Part shown: positions 8,947 through 17,169 of the stretch, in pieces
Layout: each line of letters opens with the position of its first letter
How positions within the stretch are numbered: position 1 is the first letter of the stretch
Position numbers and translations under genes: made by a program
Notes under the pieces: model-generated
Database searches by the model: none
What the model was told of the DNA's origin: nothing
Seen by the model: the letters and a program-made list of their open reading frames with translations, nothing else
Source of the DNA: Frankia sp. AiPa1
GTDB lineage: Bacteria > Actinomycetota > Actinomycetes > Frankiales > Frankiaceae
Length of the DNA: 60,199 bases
Reading direction: 5' to 3'
Assembly: GCF_023243075.1 (NCBI RefSeq)
Contig: NZ_JALKFZ020000162.1
Location: 1 to 60,199, forward strand

Positions 8947-9483
8947 ATGGATTCGACCAGCGACGCGCGGCGGCCGTCGGCGGGCCGCGTCGACGCGCTG
9001 CGCGCGGCGGTGCGCGTCGCGTCGGCGCCGGCGAAGGTCGCGAGCCTACTGCTCGCCCTTGAGGCGCTCGCCCTCCTGGCGCTGGGGGTGCTACAGATGC
9101 TGCGCGGCTTCGGTTCGGGCATCGACGACGTGTCCCGGGCGGAGATGGGCGGGCTGCTCGCCCTGCTCGGCGGGGTCGGGGTCGGGGTGCTGGCCGTGGG
9201 GGTACTGCGGCGGGGCGCGTCGTTCCGATCGCCAACGTTGGTGGTGCAACTGCTGTGCCTGCCGGTGGGCTGGGCCCTGGTGCAGGCCGGACTCTACGGC
9301 TACGGAATACCGCTGCTGGTGATTCCGGTGGTGATCGTCGTGGCGCTGCTCCTCGCGGGCGGTTTCGGCCCGTCTGCGCCGGACGTCCCACGAACCGGGC
9401 CAGCGGCGCCTGGCACCAGCTCGCCTGGTCGTGGCGGCGGGTCCACGGACCGTGGCACCGGACCCGCGGACCGGGCCTCCTGA
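8947..9483 (+). CDS. Predicted four-helix membrane protein
   Basis: A 178-residue protein with four hydrophobic segments, at about residues 33-53, 67-87, 95-115 and 118-137, between a charged N-terminus and a Gly/Pro/Ser/Thr-rich disordered tail. I do not recognise a characterised family. It lies between a lipid kinase gene (divergent) and a sigma factor gene (convergent). The ATG at 8947 is the natural start. Confidence 0.65.
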   Translation: MDSTSDARRPSAGRVDALRAAVRVASAPAKVASLLLALEALALLALGVLQMLRGFGSGIDDVSRAEMGGLLALLGGVGVGVLAVGVLRRGASFRSPTLVVQLLCLPVGWALVQAGLYGYGIPLLVIPVVIVVALLLAGGFGPSAPDVPRTGPAAPGTSSPGRGGGSTDRGTGPADRAS

Positions 9484-9529
9484 CCGGATCTTCCCGAGGG
9501 AGGTGTCAGGTGGGCACGGCTGGCTGAGC

Positions 9530-10657
9530 TCAGCTGTCCTCGAGCAGGCCGCGGCGGAGCTGGGCCAGGGTCCGAGCGAGCAGCCGGGAGACGTGCATCT
9601 GGGAGATGCCGAGCTCGGTGGCGATCTGGGACTGGGTCATGTTCCCGAAGAAACGCAGCAGCAGGATCCGCTTCTCCCGGGGCGGGAGCTTCTCCAACAG
9701 CGGCTTGAGTGACTCGCGGTACTCGACGCCCTCCAGGGACTCGTCCTGGACACCCAGAGTGTCGGCCACGGCCGGCGCCTCGTCGTCGCCGGAGTCCGGT
9801 GCGTCGAGGGAGACGGCCGAGTAGGCGTTCGCCGACTCCAGGCCCTCGAGGACGTCCTCCTCGCTCATCTGCAGGTGCCGCGCGATCTCGCTGACTGTGG
9901 GCGAGCGGCCGAGGGTCTGCGAGAGCTCGGAGGTCGCCTTGGTCAGCGAGAGCTTGAGCTCCTGCAGGCGGCGGGGTACCCGGATCGCCCAGCCCTTGTC
10001 GCGAAAGTGCCGCTTGATCTCGCCGACGATCGTCGGTGTGGCATACGTGGAGAACTCCACGCCCCGCTCGGTATCGAACCGGTCCACCGACTTGATCAGT
10101 CCGATGGTGGCGACCTGGACGAGGTCGTCCAGCGGCTCACCGCGGTTGCGGAAGCGGCGGGCGAGGTACTCGACCAGGGGCAGGTGCATGCGCACGAGCT
10201 GGTCGCGGATGGCGGAGCGTTGCGGGTCGCCCTCGGGCAGCGCCGCGAGCTGGACGAACAGGGAACGGGCCAGCGCGCGGTCGGGGGAGTGGGCGCGCTC
10301 CGTGCCCGAGCCCTCGGCCTGGTTGGCCCCGTCGCCCGGGGCCTGCGGGCCGGCGGCGCCGGCCGCGGCGTCACCGGCCTCGTTGTGACCTCCGGTGGAG
10401 TCGGGCGGCTGGCCCTGTCCAGGGCTGCCGGTGCCGGTACTGGCGGCCCCAGCTCCGGCGGTCCCAGCACCTTGAGCGGCCGCGTCATGGCTGCTGCCCG
10501 GGCGAGGACCGCTCGTGGGAATGGCGGCCTGGCGCTCGTCGGGGTGCTCGTCCACGGCGGCCGCGCGCTGGCTGAGCGAGGCGACCGGGTCGACTGCGGG
10601 GATGCCCTGGTCGGGTGCCATCCTGGGTGAGGTTGGGGTTCTCCCGGTTGACGTCAC
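9530..10657 (-). CDS. SigB/SigF/SigG-family RNA polymerase sigma factor
   Basis: A 375-residue alternative sigma factor of the stress/sporulation group. About 110 low-complexity N-terminal residues precede a normal sigma core. Region 2 reads LVEYLARRFRNRGEPLDDLVQVATIGL followed by KSVDRFD, region 3 begins VPRRLQELK, and region 4 ends with the helix-turn-helix SQIATELGISQMHVSRLL. The GTG start overlaps the stop of the upstream anti-sigma gene as GTGA, which implies translational coupling; an ATG at 10621 is an alternative. The rsbW-sigF order matches mycobacterial usfX-sigF. It probably controls a stress or developmental regulon. Confidence 0.88.
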   Translation of the reverse strand: MTSTGRTPTSPRMAPDQGIPAVDPVASLSQRAAAVDEHPDERQAAIPTSGPRPGSSHDAAAQGAGTAGAGAASTGTGSPGQGQPPDSTGGHNEAGDAAAGAAGPQAPGDGANQAEGSGTERAHSPDRALARSLFVQLAALPEGDPQRSAIRDQLVRMHLPLVEYLARRFRNRGEPLDDLVQVATIGLIKSVDRFDTERGVEFSTYATPTIVGEIKRHFRDKGWAIRVPRRLQELKLSLTKATSELSQTLGRSPTVSEIARHLQMSEEDVLEGLESANAYSAVSLDAPDSGDDEAPAVADTLGVQDESLEGVEYRESLKPLLEKLPPREKRILLLRFFGNMTQSQIATELGISQMHVSRLLARTLAQLRRGLLEDS

Positions 10658-11190
10658 GACGTACCTACCGCATCACCCAGTGAAGTCGTGTCGGCGGCGC
10701 CGGAACCCCGCACGTGGCCCGCGGGCGGCTCACCGAGATCCGCCCGCACCCCGCGGCGCTTCTGCAGCGTGATGCTCACCTTCGAGCCCGGACCGGTGAA
10801 GGTCTCGACGTCGCCCGCGAGGGCCTTGAGCACCGTCCACGCGAAGGTGTCCTCCGAGGGCGGCTCGCCGTCGAGGCTCTCCACCGTCACCAGGACGTGC
10901 ATGACTCCCGGCGACAGGGTGAAGGTGCAGTCCAGCGACGAACCCGGCACCGCCGAGACGAGCAGTAGCGCGCATGCCTCGTCGACGGCGATCCGCAGAT
11001 CCTCGATGTCGTCAAGGGTGAAGTCGAGCCGGGCCGCGAGGGATGCCGTCGCGGTACGCAGCACCGTGAGATAGGCGCTGGCGGCGGGCAGGGTCAGCGC
11101 TACGACGTCGCGCAGGCCGCCGGAGTGAACGGTGGGGCCGTCGATGGTGTCGGAGTTCCCCGCGCCACCGGTCGAAGGCGTCGGATCCAC
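10654..11190 (-). CDS. RsbW/UsfX-type anti-sigma factor (HATPase fold)
   Basis: Anti-sigma regulatory kinase of the RsbW/SpoIIAB family. The N-box-like segment DIEDLRIAVDEACALLL lies about a third of the way in, but the glycine-rich G boxes are weak, as in UsfX. It should bind and hold the sigma factor encoded immediately downstream. The GTG at 11190 is preferred because it follows a G-rich GGGGGTAGGA sequence; an ATG at 11253 or GTG at 11304 would lengthen the disordered N-terminus. The stop overlaps the sigma start by four bases. No anti-anti-sigma gene is visible nearby. Confidence 0.78.
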   Translation of the reverse strand: MDPTPSTGGAGNSDTIDGPTVHSGGLRDVVALTLPAASAYLTVLRTATASLAARLDFTLDDIEDLRIAVDEACALLLVSAVPGSSLDCTFTLSPGVMHVLVTVESLDGEPPSEDTFAWTVLKALAGDVETFTGPGSKVSITLQKRRGVRADLGEPPAGHVRGSGAADTTSLGDAVGTS

Positions 11191-11557
11191 GTTCCTACCC
11201 CCAAAGAGCCTGCGTTGAGCGAGGAACGGTGTCCTCGCGGTGGCCGGAGCCATGTGAACGATGATGGTGCGGATGACTGTCTTCCCACCGACCGACTCGG
11301 TCACGCATCATCCGGGCGGTCGTGATGTCCCTCATGCCCGGATGGGGTGCCTGTGTCGGCGGCTGGCGGCGGCCATCACCTCCACCGTACCCAGCCGCCG
11401 GGGGGTGCCGCAGGTCGGGTGATCGTGAGGTGTGCCCGGGGTGCCGCGGCGGCGAGTGCCGGATCTGCCGCCTGGCCGGGCTCCCCCATCCGGGTGGGCC
11501 CGGCGCCCGGGACGGGCCGGCGTGGACGGCGGGTTGGACGTCCGTTCAGACGACCGT
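11191..11557. other. Spacer upstream of the anti-sigma/sigma operon, no gene seen
   Basis: About 370 bp between the probable anti-sigma start and the stop of the acetyltransferase gene. It should contain the operon promoter on the minus strand, possibly autoregulated by the sigma factor. I could not identify a convincing -35/-10 pair. Confidence 0.4.
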
Positions 11558-12118
11558 TCAGGCGTCCGCGGCGAGGTGGGTCAGGGCGTCGCCGGCCAGG
11601 CGCCAGGTCGTCCAGCCCGGCATAGGGCCGGCTGCCAGGGCCCGGTAGAACCCCTGCGCCGGGGTGTTCCAGTCGAGCACGGCCCACTCGAGCCGGCGGT
11701 ATCCCCGCCGCACGCAGATCGCGGCGAGCGCCGAGAGCAGGGCACGGCCGTGGCCGCTGTGGCGGTGCTCCGGCCGGACGAACAGATCGACCAGATACAT
11801 CCCGGCCTGCCCGGTCCAGGTGGAGAAGGTGGGATGCCAGATCGCGAACCCCACCACCGGCGGAGCTGCTCCCGACGCGCGGTCCTGGGTCGCGGGGGCG
11901 TCCCGGTCCGCGGCGCGCTCCTCGGCGTCGCCCACAGCGCCCACAGCGCCCGCGTCGGCGGCGACCAGGCAGTAGGCGCTCGGGGCCGCGCCGAACAGGG
12001 CGCGATGCAGGTCGGCGGCGGTCATCGCGACCGCGCTCGGCTCGCGTTCGTACTCGGCGAGCGACCGGACCAGCTCCAGGACGGCGGGGACGTCCCCCGG
12101 GCCGGCCACGCGGATCAT
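11558..12118 (-). CDS. GNAT-family N-acetyltransferase
   Basis: A 186-residue acetyltransferase. The acetyl-CoA loop region reads LFVRPEHRHSGHGRALL and is followed by LEWAVLDWNTPAQGFYR, a late GNAT strand typical of the diamine acetyltransferase-like subgroup. A low-complexity Asp/Ala insertion lies between strands 2 and 3 (about residues 58-80). Its ATG overlaps the stop of the upstream rmlC-like gene (ATGA), so the two are probably cotranslated. The substrate is unknown. Confidence 0.82.
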   Translation of the reverse strand: MIRVAGPGDVPAVLELVRSLAEYEREPSAVAMTAADLHRALFGAAPSAYCLVAADAGAVGAVGDAEERAADRDAPATQDRASGAAPPVVGFAIWHPTFSTWTGQAGMYLVDLFVRPEHRHSGHGRALLSALAAICVRRGYRRLEWAVLDWNTPAQGFYRALAAGPMPGWTTWRLAGDALTHLAADA

Positions 12119-12765
12119 CTCAGGCCGCCCGTGCCCACCCCGGCGCCGCTGAGGGCGTCGGGTCCGATGCTGCGCAGCTGTGCGTAGAACGCCTGGCACT
12201 CGGCGTAGGTGGGCAGCAGGCCCGCGGCCTCGGCCTCCTTGAGGGTGGGGGCCGCGGCGTCCTTCTCCGAAAGCAGGGGCGTGATCTCCGCCGGCCACGG
12301 CAGGTCGAGATCCGGGTCGAGCGGGTGGATCCCGTGTTCCCGGCCCGGGTTGTAGGGCGTCGAGCAGAGGTAGGTGATCGCCGCGTCGTCGGTCAGGGCC
12401 AGGAACGCGTGCCCAAGGCCCTCGGCGACGTAGAGCCCGCGGCGGTCGATGTCGTCCAGCAGGACGGCGGCGAAGTCCCCGAAGGTCGGTGAGCCGATGC
12501 GGATGTCCACAACACAGTCGAGCACCTGGCCGCGTACGCACGTCACGTACTTCGCCTGGCTCGGTGGTACCTGGGCGTAGTGCACGCCGCGCAGTGTGCC
12601 GCCGCGGCTGACGCTGTGGTTGGCCTGCCCGAGGGCGAGTGGATGGCCCAGGACCTCAGCGAGCACATCGGAGCGGAACCACTCCAAGAAGGTCCCCCGG
12701 CTGTCGGAGTGCTGACGCGGGGTGAAAACCCAGGCGTCGGGAACCGATAGTTCGCTGATCTCCAC
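12115..12765 (-). CDS. rmlC: dTDP-4-dehydrorhamnose 3,5-epimerase (RmlC family)
   Basis: A 216-residue cupin-fold sugar epimerase. It shows the family landmarks DSRGTFLEWFR, the catalytic-His segment GTLRGVHYA, VVDIRIGSPTFG and the YNPGREHGIHPLDPDL region near the C-terminus. It epimerises dTDP-4-keto-6-deoxyglucose at C3 and C5, or acts on a related nucleotide sugar. The GTG at 12765 starts in the family position. The other dTDP-rhamnose genes are absent from the window, so the pathway role is inferred. It overlaps a downstream acetyltransferase gene. Confidence 0.88.
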   Translation of the reverse strand: MEISELSVPDAWVFTPRQHSDSRGTFLEWFRSDVLAEVLGHPLALGQANHSVSRGGTLRGVHYAQVPPSQAKYVTCVRGQVLDCVVDIRIGSPTFGDFAAVLLDDIDRRGLYVAEGLGHAFLALTDDAAITYLCSTPYNPGREHGIHPLDPDLDLPWPAEITPLLSEKDAAAPTLKEAEAAGLLPTYAECQAFYAQLRSIGPDALSGAGVGTGGLR

Positions 12766-13876
12766 TACACGGACGGTACCGGTTCCCCGGGACGTATCCC
12801 AGCAGGCCGCACCGCCTTACCCGGGCGCGTTGACACCCACGTGTGGCTCTTGCGGAGGGCGGGCTCCTCCTGTGGGACGCGGCCGCGGTCGCGACGGTGT
12901 GTGTCCTTATCGCGCGGTGGACGAGCTCCCGCCGAAGGCAACGCTCGTTGGTGTGGGTGGGTTGCCGGTTCTTCCTCGCACTGTGTGACGACGCTGACGG
13001 TCCGCCTCGGTCGCGCCGGGGCGCGCGATCGACCGGCGCGGGCTGCGCCTTCGTCGTACCCGCCGGGGGATGAGCGGCTTTTCGGGCGACGCGCGGCCCA
13101 TCGTCGGCATTCCGTTTCCGCGATTGTTCTTATCGCCGTGGCGAAGACCTCGCCCGGCCCCGGTGTCTGGGCGGCCCGCGACCCTCGGCGGCGCCCGCTA
13201 CCCGCAGTGACGCCCCTGACCTGCGTCGATATCGGACTGGTCGCGCGATGCCGGGGGTGTTGCCGCGGGCCCGCGTCTCGAAAGCGCGCGCATGATGATC
13301 GGCGACGGGACGTCCGGGAGGATGAAAGCGGATATCCTCGACGCATGAAGAAGGGCCCCGACATGCACCGATGACCTCCTGCCTCGGATGGGGCGTCAGA
13401 CGAGGAAAACCGGCCCGAGGTGGCGCTCGGAATGTGGCTGGTGACGCTTCGGCCACGCCGCTGCCACGGGATATGGGCGGGCATGGTGTGAGAGTGTTTC
13501 CAGCGATGTTCGCCGCGAGTTCACCGGCGTCCGTCGGTGGTGTGCCGCGAGAGCCGACGGGGCCGGCTGATGTCCGTCGGCGGGTTCGTTGCCGTTCGCC
13601 AGCCCTTCGCCCATGATTCGCCGGCCCCTCTGTCGACGGTTCACCAAGAGCGAAGCGTTCGCGCGTACCGTGACGGTCCCCGTGCCATATTGGACGTACC
13701 ACCGGGACACCCCCCGGATCTTGTCCCACCTCACATCATGAGGTGGGACAGCTCAGGCTCGCCTTCTGCGTGGACGACGCACGCATCCAGGGCGGGCGAC
13801 CTGTACCCGCGGCCCCGGAAAGGGACCACGACCGCCCCCGCGGGTCCACCGCCGGCTTGTCCGAGGAGCAACCTCC
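12766..13876. other. 1.1-kb region without a supported gene
   Basis: Lies between divergent rmlC and malic enzyme genes. Open frames exist on both strands (for example 12843-13073 plus), but their proteins have no recognisable domain and are arginine/proline rich, as expected of random high-GC sequence. Stretches near 13300-13420 are slightly AT-richer. A perfect hairpin at 13723-13749 is listed separately. A small unrecognised gene cannot be excluded. Confidence 0.45.
13723..13749. promoter_or_regulatory. Perfect 11-bp hairpin upstream of the malic enzyme gene
   Basis: GTCCCACCTCA (13723-13733) and TGAGGTGGGAC (13739-13749) are exact reverse complements separated by 5 bases, about 130 bases before the malic enzyme start. 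It could be an operator for a dimeric regulator, a leader RNA fold, or a terminator of upstream transcription. Confidence 0.55.
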
Positions 13877-15106
13877 GTGACCGCAACCACTGACCATTCG
13901 ACTCTCGATTCCCCCGCCGCGGCGGACCTGGCCGCGGTCAGCCCCCGGCCCTCCGATGACGACCCCGCGTTCGCGCTGCACCGCGGCGGCAAGATCGGGG
14001 TCTCCCTGACGGTGCCGCTGGAGAACCGCGAGGACCTCTCGCTCGCCTACACCCCCGGCGTGGCGCGGGTCTGCACCGCGATCGCCGAGGCGCCGGCCCT
14101 CGCCGACGACTACACCTGGCGGGCCAACACCGTCGCCGTCGTCACCGACGGCACCGCCGTGCTCGGTCTCGGCGACATCGGCCCGGCCGCCTCCCTGCCC
14201 GTGATGGAGGGCAAGGCGGCGCTGTTCAAGCAGTTCGGTGGGGTCGACGCGGTGCCGATCGCGCTGGACTGCACCGACACCGAGGAGATCGTCGAGACGG
14301 TGGCCCGGCTCGCACCGAGCTTCGGCGGGATCAACCTGGAGGACATCTCCGCGCCCCGCTGCTTCGCGATCGAGCGGCTGCTGCAGGAGCGCATCGACAT
14401 CCCGGTCTTCCACGACGACCAGCACGGCACCGCCATCGTGGCCCTCGCCGCGCTGGAGAACGCCGCCAAGTTCACCGGGCGCAGCCTCGGTGACCTGCGC
14501 GCTGTCGTGTCGGGCGCGGGCGCTGCCGGAGTCGCGGTCACCCGGATCCTGCTCGCGGCGGGCATCGGGGACATCGCGGTCGGCGACAGTCGCGGGATCA
14601 TCTACCCCGGCCGGGACAACCTGACGCCGGTCAAGGCGGCGCTCGCCGCGGAGACCAACAAGGCGGGCCTGACCGGCTCGATCAACGACGCGCTGCGTGG
14701 CGCCGACGTCTACCTCGGCCTGTCCTCGGGCAAGGTGCCCGAGGAGTCGGTCGCCACCCTGGCGCCGGAGGCGATCATCTTCGCGATGGCGAACCCGGAT
14801 CCGGAGATCGACCCGGAGGTCGCCCACAGGCACGCCCGGATCGTGGCGACCGGGCGTAGCGACTACCCGAACCAGATCAACAACGTGCTGGCGTTCCCCG
14901 GCATCTTCCGTGGCGCCCTGGACGTGCGAGCAAGCCGGGTGACCGAGGGCATGAAGCTCGCCGCCGCCGACGCGCTCGCCGCCGTCATCGCCGACGAGCT
15001 TGCCGAGGACCACATCATCCCGAGTGTCTTCGACAAGCGGGTGGCCCCCGCGGTCGCCTCCGCCGTGGCCGCCGCCGCCCGGGCCGACGGGGTCGCCCGC
15101 CGCTAG
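13877..15106 (+). CDS. NAD(P)-dependent malic enzyme
   Basis: A 409-residue bacterial-type malic enzyme, oxidatively decarboxylating malate to pyruvate. Visible motifs are [12 protein letters not shown], the divalent-metal region [25 protein letters not shown], the nucleotide-binding GAGAAGVAV and [10 protein letters not shown]. The length is that of the short family without the C-terminal phosphotransacetylase-like domain. The GTG at 13877 follows a GAGGAGCAACCTCC ribosome-binding region. A strong hairpin follows the gene. NAD versus NADP preference cannot be decided by eye. Confidence 0.9.
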   Translation: MTATTDHSTLDSPAAADLAAVSPRPSDDDPAFALHRGGKIGVSLTVPLENREDLSLAYTPGVARVCTAIAEAPALADDYTWRANTVAVVTDGTAVLGLGDIGPAASLPVMEGKAALFKQFGGVDAVPIALDCTDTEEIVETVARLAPSFGGINLEDISAPRCFAIERLLQERIDIPVFHDDQHGTAIVALAALENAAKFTGRSLGDLRAVVSGAGAAGVAVTRILLAAGIGDIAVGDSRGIIYPGRDNLTPVKAALAAETNKAGLTGSINDALRGADVYLGLSSGKVPEESVATLAPEAIIFAMANPDPEIDPEVAHRHARIVATGRSDYPNQINNVLAFPGIFRGALDVRASRVTEGMKLAAADALAAVIADELAEDHIIPSVFDKRVAPAVASAVAAAARADGVARR

Positions 15107-15156
15107 CCCCACCCGGCAGGGCGTGGACCAGCGCACGGGACGGCAGGGACACGAGG

Positions 15157-15207
15157 CCGCGGTGTGAGTTCCCCGGATCAGGGGATGCCGGGGAACTCAC
15201 ACCGCGG
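15157..15207. terminator. Perfect 20-bp stem hairpin after the malic enzyme gene
   Basis: CCGCGGTGTGAGTTCCCCGG (15157-15176) is exactly complementary to 15188-15207 across an 11-base loop. It lies 50 bases past the malic enzyme stop and 91 bases past the stop of the convergent gene, so it can terminate both. Confidence 0.8.
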
Positions 15208-15297
15208 GACCGCGGGCGGAACGTACGCCCGCACGGTCGATCCCGCGGCCGTGGGTGCGAGGAACCGGGGAGTCGGGGAGCCGAGGAGCCGGGGAGT

Positions 15298-15669
15298 TCA
15301 GACGCGGCCGCAGCCCGGGCAGGGACGGTGCTCGGCCGCGTCGACGAGTGGGCGCAGTGTGCCGCAGCCCTGGTAGGAGCAGCAGACGAAGTCCGCCGCG
15401 GCCACGGTGATGACCGCGGTACCGTTGACCACGATCGTGGGTGGCGCCTCCGGTGTCGGCACGGCCCGGTGTCGCCGCCAGCCCAGTCGGCGACGCCCGT
15501 GCCGGCGTTCGGTGGCCTCCGGCCGCGCCGTGGCGTCCGACGGCGTGGCGGCGTCCGACGGCGTGGCGGAACTCGGCCGCTCAGCGATACCCGGCCGTTC
15601 AAGGCCATCCGATCGGATGGTCCTGATCGGGATGCTGTATCGGTCCGGATCGTTGTGGCGGCTCACCAC
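15298..15669 (-). CDS. Small protein with C-terminal zinc-ribbon-like cysteines
   Basis: A 123-residue protein with an arginine-rich, low-complexity first half and a conserved-looking end: TIVVNGTAVITVAAADFVCC, then C-x3-C and a final CPGCGRV. The cysteine pairs suggest a metal-binding ribbon. I do not recognise the family. Several internal starts are possible, so the true N-terminus may be shorter. It is convergent with the malic enzyme gene across a hairpin. Confidence 0.55.
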   Translation of the reverse strand: MVSRHNDPDRYSIPIRTIRSDGLERPGIAERPSSATPSDAATPSDATARPEATERRHGRRRLGWRRHRAVPTPEAPPTIVVNGTAVITVAAADFVCCSYQGCGTLRPLVDAAEHRPCPGCGRV

Positions 15670-15857
15670 GGCCTGCCCGCTGTGCGCCAGGGCGCGTCCG
15701 CCGTGCCGCTGGCTTTAGTCGTCACCACGGCGTTGAGTTCAGCACAACGATGGGTCGCCTGTGTGCGGCGGGGCGGATGGTCCCGGTTCGCGCGGATCCG
15801 TGGCGCGTCCCGTGCGGATCGTTCGCATCGAATCCACGCCGGCCGTAGATTCGGGGC

Positions 15858-16832
15858 GTGCTCGCAGCCGCCGCCGTCCGGCTTGATCCGCAGGACCCAC
15901 TGGGCGGGCTGTCCGTCGGGCAACAGCCGGCGCCGGAGCCGCCGCCGGGCTGGGTCACCGTGCAGGTGCGCGCGGCCTCGTTGAATCATCACGATCTTTT
16001 CAGCCTTCGTGGAGTGGGGCTCGCGGCCGATCGTCTCCCGATGATCCTTGGTTGCGATGCGGCCGGAGTCACCGCGCAGGGGGAGGAGGTCGTCGTGCAT
16101 GCCGTGATCGGGGATCCGGCGGCGGGCGGTGGGGACGAGACCTTGGATCCGCGCCGGACCCTGCTCTCCGAGCTGCACCCGGGCACCCTCGCCGAGTCGG
16201 TCGCGGTGCCCCGCCGAAACCTGGTGCCCAAGCCCGCGGAGTTGTCCTTCGAGCAGGCGGCCTGCCTGCCGACGGCCTGGCTCACCGCGTATCGGATGGT
16301 GGTCTCGCGGGCCGGCCTGCCGTTGGCCGGCGGCGGGACCCTGCTGGTGCAGGGCGCGGGAGGCGGGGTGGCGACCGCCGCGGTGCTTCTTGCCAAGGCA
16401 GTGGGGCACACCGTGTTCGTCACCTCGCGGGACGCCGGCAAACGGGAGCGGGCCGCGGCGCTTGGCGCGGATGCGGTGTTCGAGTCCGGCGCCCGGCTAC
16501 CGAGCCGGGTCGACGCGGTCATCGAGACGGTGGGCCAGGCCACCTGGGGCCATTCGCTGCGCTCGTTGCGGCCAGGCGGACGCATCGTGGTGTCCGGGGC
16601 GACCAGCGGGCCGAATCCGCCGGCCGAGTTGAACCGGGTCTTCTTCCAGCAGCTGTCGGTCATCGGCTCCACCATGGGCAGCCGCGACGAACTCGTCGGC
16701 CTGCTCGCGCTGCTGGTCCGTACCGGCATCCGCCCGCCGGTCCAGCAGGTATGGCCGCTGGGGCAGGCCCGGGAGGCGTTCGCCCGCCTCGCCGCCGGGG
16801 ACGTGTTCGGGAAGCTCGTCCTGCGGCCCTGA
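15858..16832 (+). CDS. MDR-family zinc-independent alcohol dehydrogenase/quinone oxidoreductase
   Basis: A 324-residue medium-chain dehydrogenase/reductase. The N-terminal GroES-like fold contains AASLNHHDLFSLRG, and the Rossmann fold contains LLVQGAGGGVATAAVLLAKA and an NADP-type VTSRDAGKRERA turn. The structural zinc cysteines are missing, placing it with quinone-oxidoreductase-like members. The GTG at 15858 is the start. It stands alone between convergent neighbours. The substrate cannot be predicted. Confidence 0.85.
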   Translation: MLAAAAVRLDPQDPLGGLSVGQQPAPEPPPGWVTVQVRAASLNHHDLFSLRGVGLAADRLPMILGCDAAGVTAQGEEVVVHAVIGDPAAGGGDETLDPRRTLLSELHPGTLAESVAVPRRNLVPKPAELSFEQAACLPTAWLTAYRMVVSRAGLPLAGGGTLLVQGAGGGVATAAVLLAKAVGHTVFVTSRDAGKRERAAALGADAVFESGARLPSRVDAVIETVGQATWGHSLRSLRPGGRIVVSGATSGPNPPAELNRVFFQQLSVIGSTMGSRDELVGLLALLVRTGIRPPVQQVWPLGQAREAFARLAAGDVFGKLVLRP

Positions 16833-16865
16833 CGGTCGCGGGCCCCGCCGCGGGCCCCGGCGCGA

Positions 16866-17045
16866 TCAGAGATCGATGTCGTCGTCGGGCCGGGCGAGCC
16901 AGGTGGCGAGCCGCTCCACGGCGTCGGCGAACTGCGGATGGACGTCGACGAACGCCCGCATCGCCTCGGCGAGGCCCTCATAGGTGACGGTCTCCTCGCC
17001 GCGGCGGTCGACGAGCTCCTCGATGCCGCGATCGGTGAAGTACAT
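16866..17045 (-). CDS. DUF6104 family small protein
   Basis: A 59-residue protein, MYFTDRGIEELVDRRGEE at the start and WLARPDDDIDL at the end, predicted almost wholly helical and acidic. It matches a small actinobacterial family of unknown function, which I recall as often lying beside the 2-oxoglutarate dehydrogenase-like gene, as here (124 bp downstream of kgd on the same strand). The ATG at 17045 is unambiguous. It could modulate Kgd, but that is only a neighbourhood inference. Confidence 0.8.
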   Translation of the reverse strand: MYFTDRGIEELVDRRGEETVTYEGLAEAMRAFVDVHPQFADAVERLATWLARPDDDIDL

Positions 17046-17169
17046 CCGCGCTCCGGTTTCGGGCCTTGCCCATACCCTCCCGGCTCCGGCAGCGCCACCG
17101 CCCGCGGGAAGCTGGAGATCCCGTGCGCAGACGGTGACCAGCCGGCGCCGGTCGGGTCCAGGCTCGACG

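Noticed and set aside
12843..13073. Possible 76-residue membrane-like protein in the rmlC-malic enzyme spacer
   Set aside because: One hydrophobic stretch but an Arg/Gly/Ala-rich rest, no ribosome-binding site and no family resemblance.
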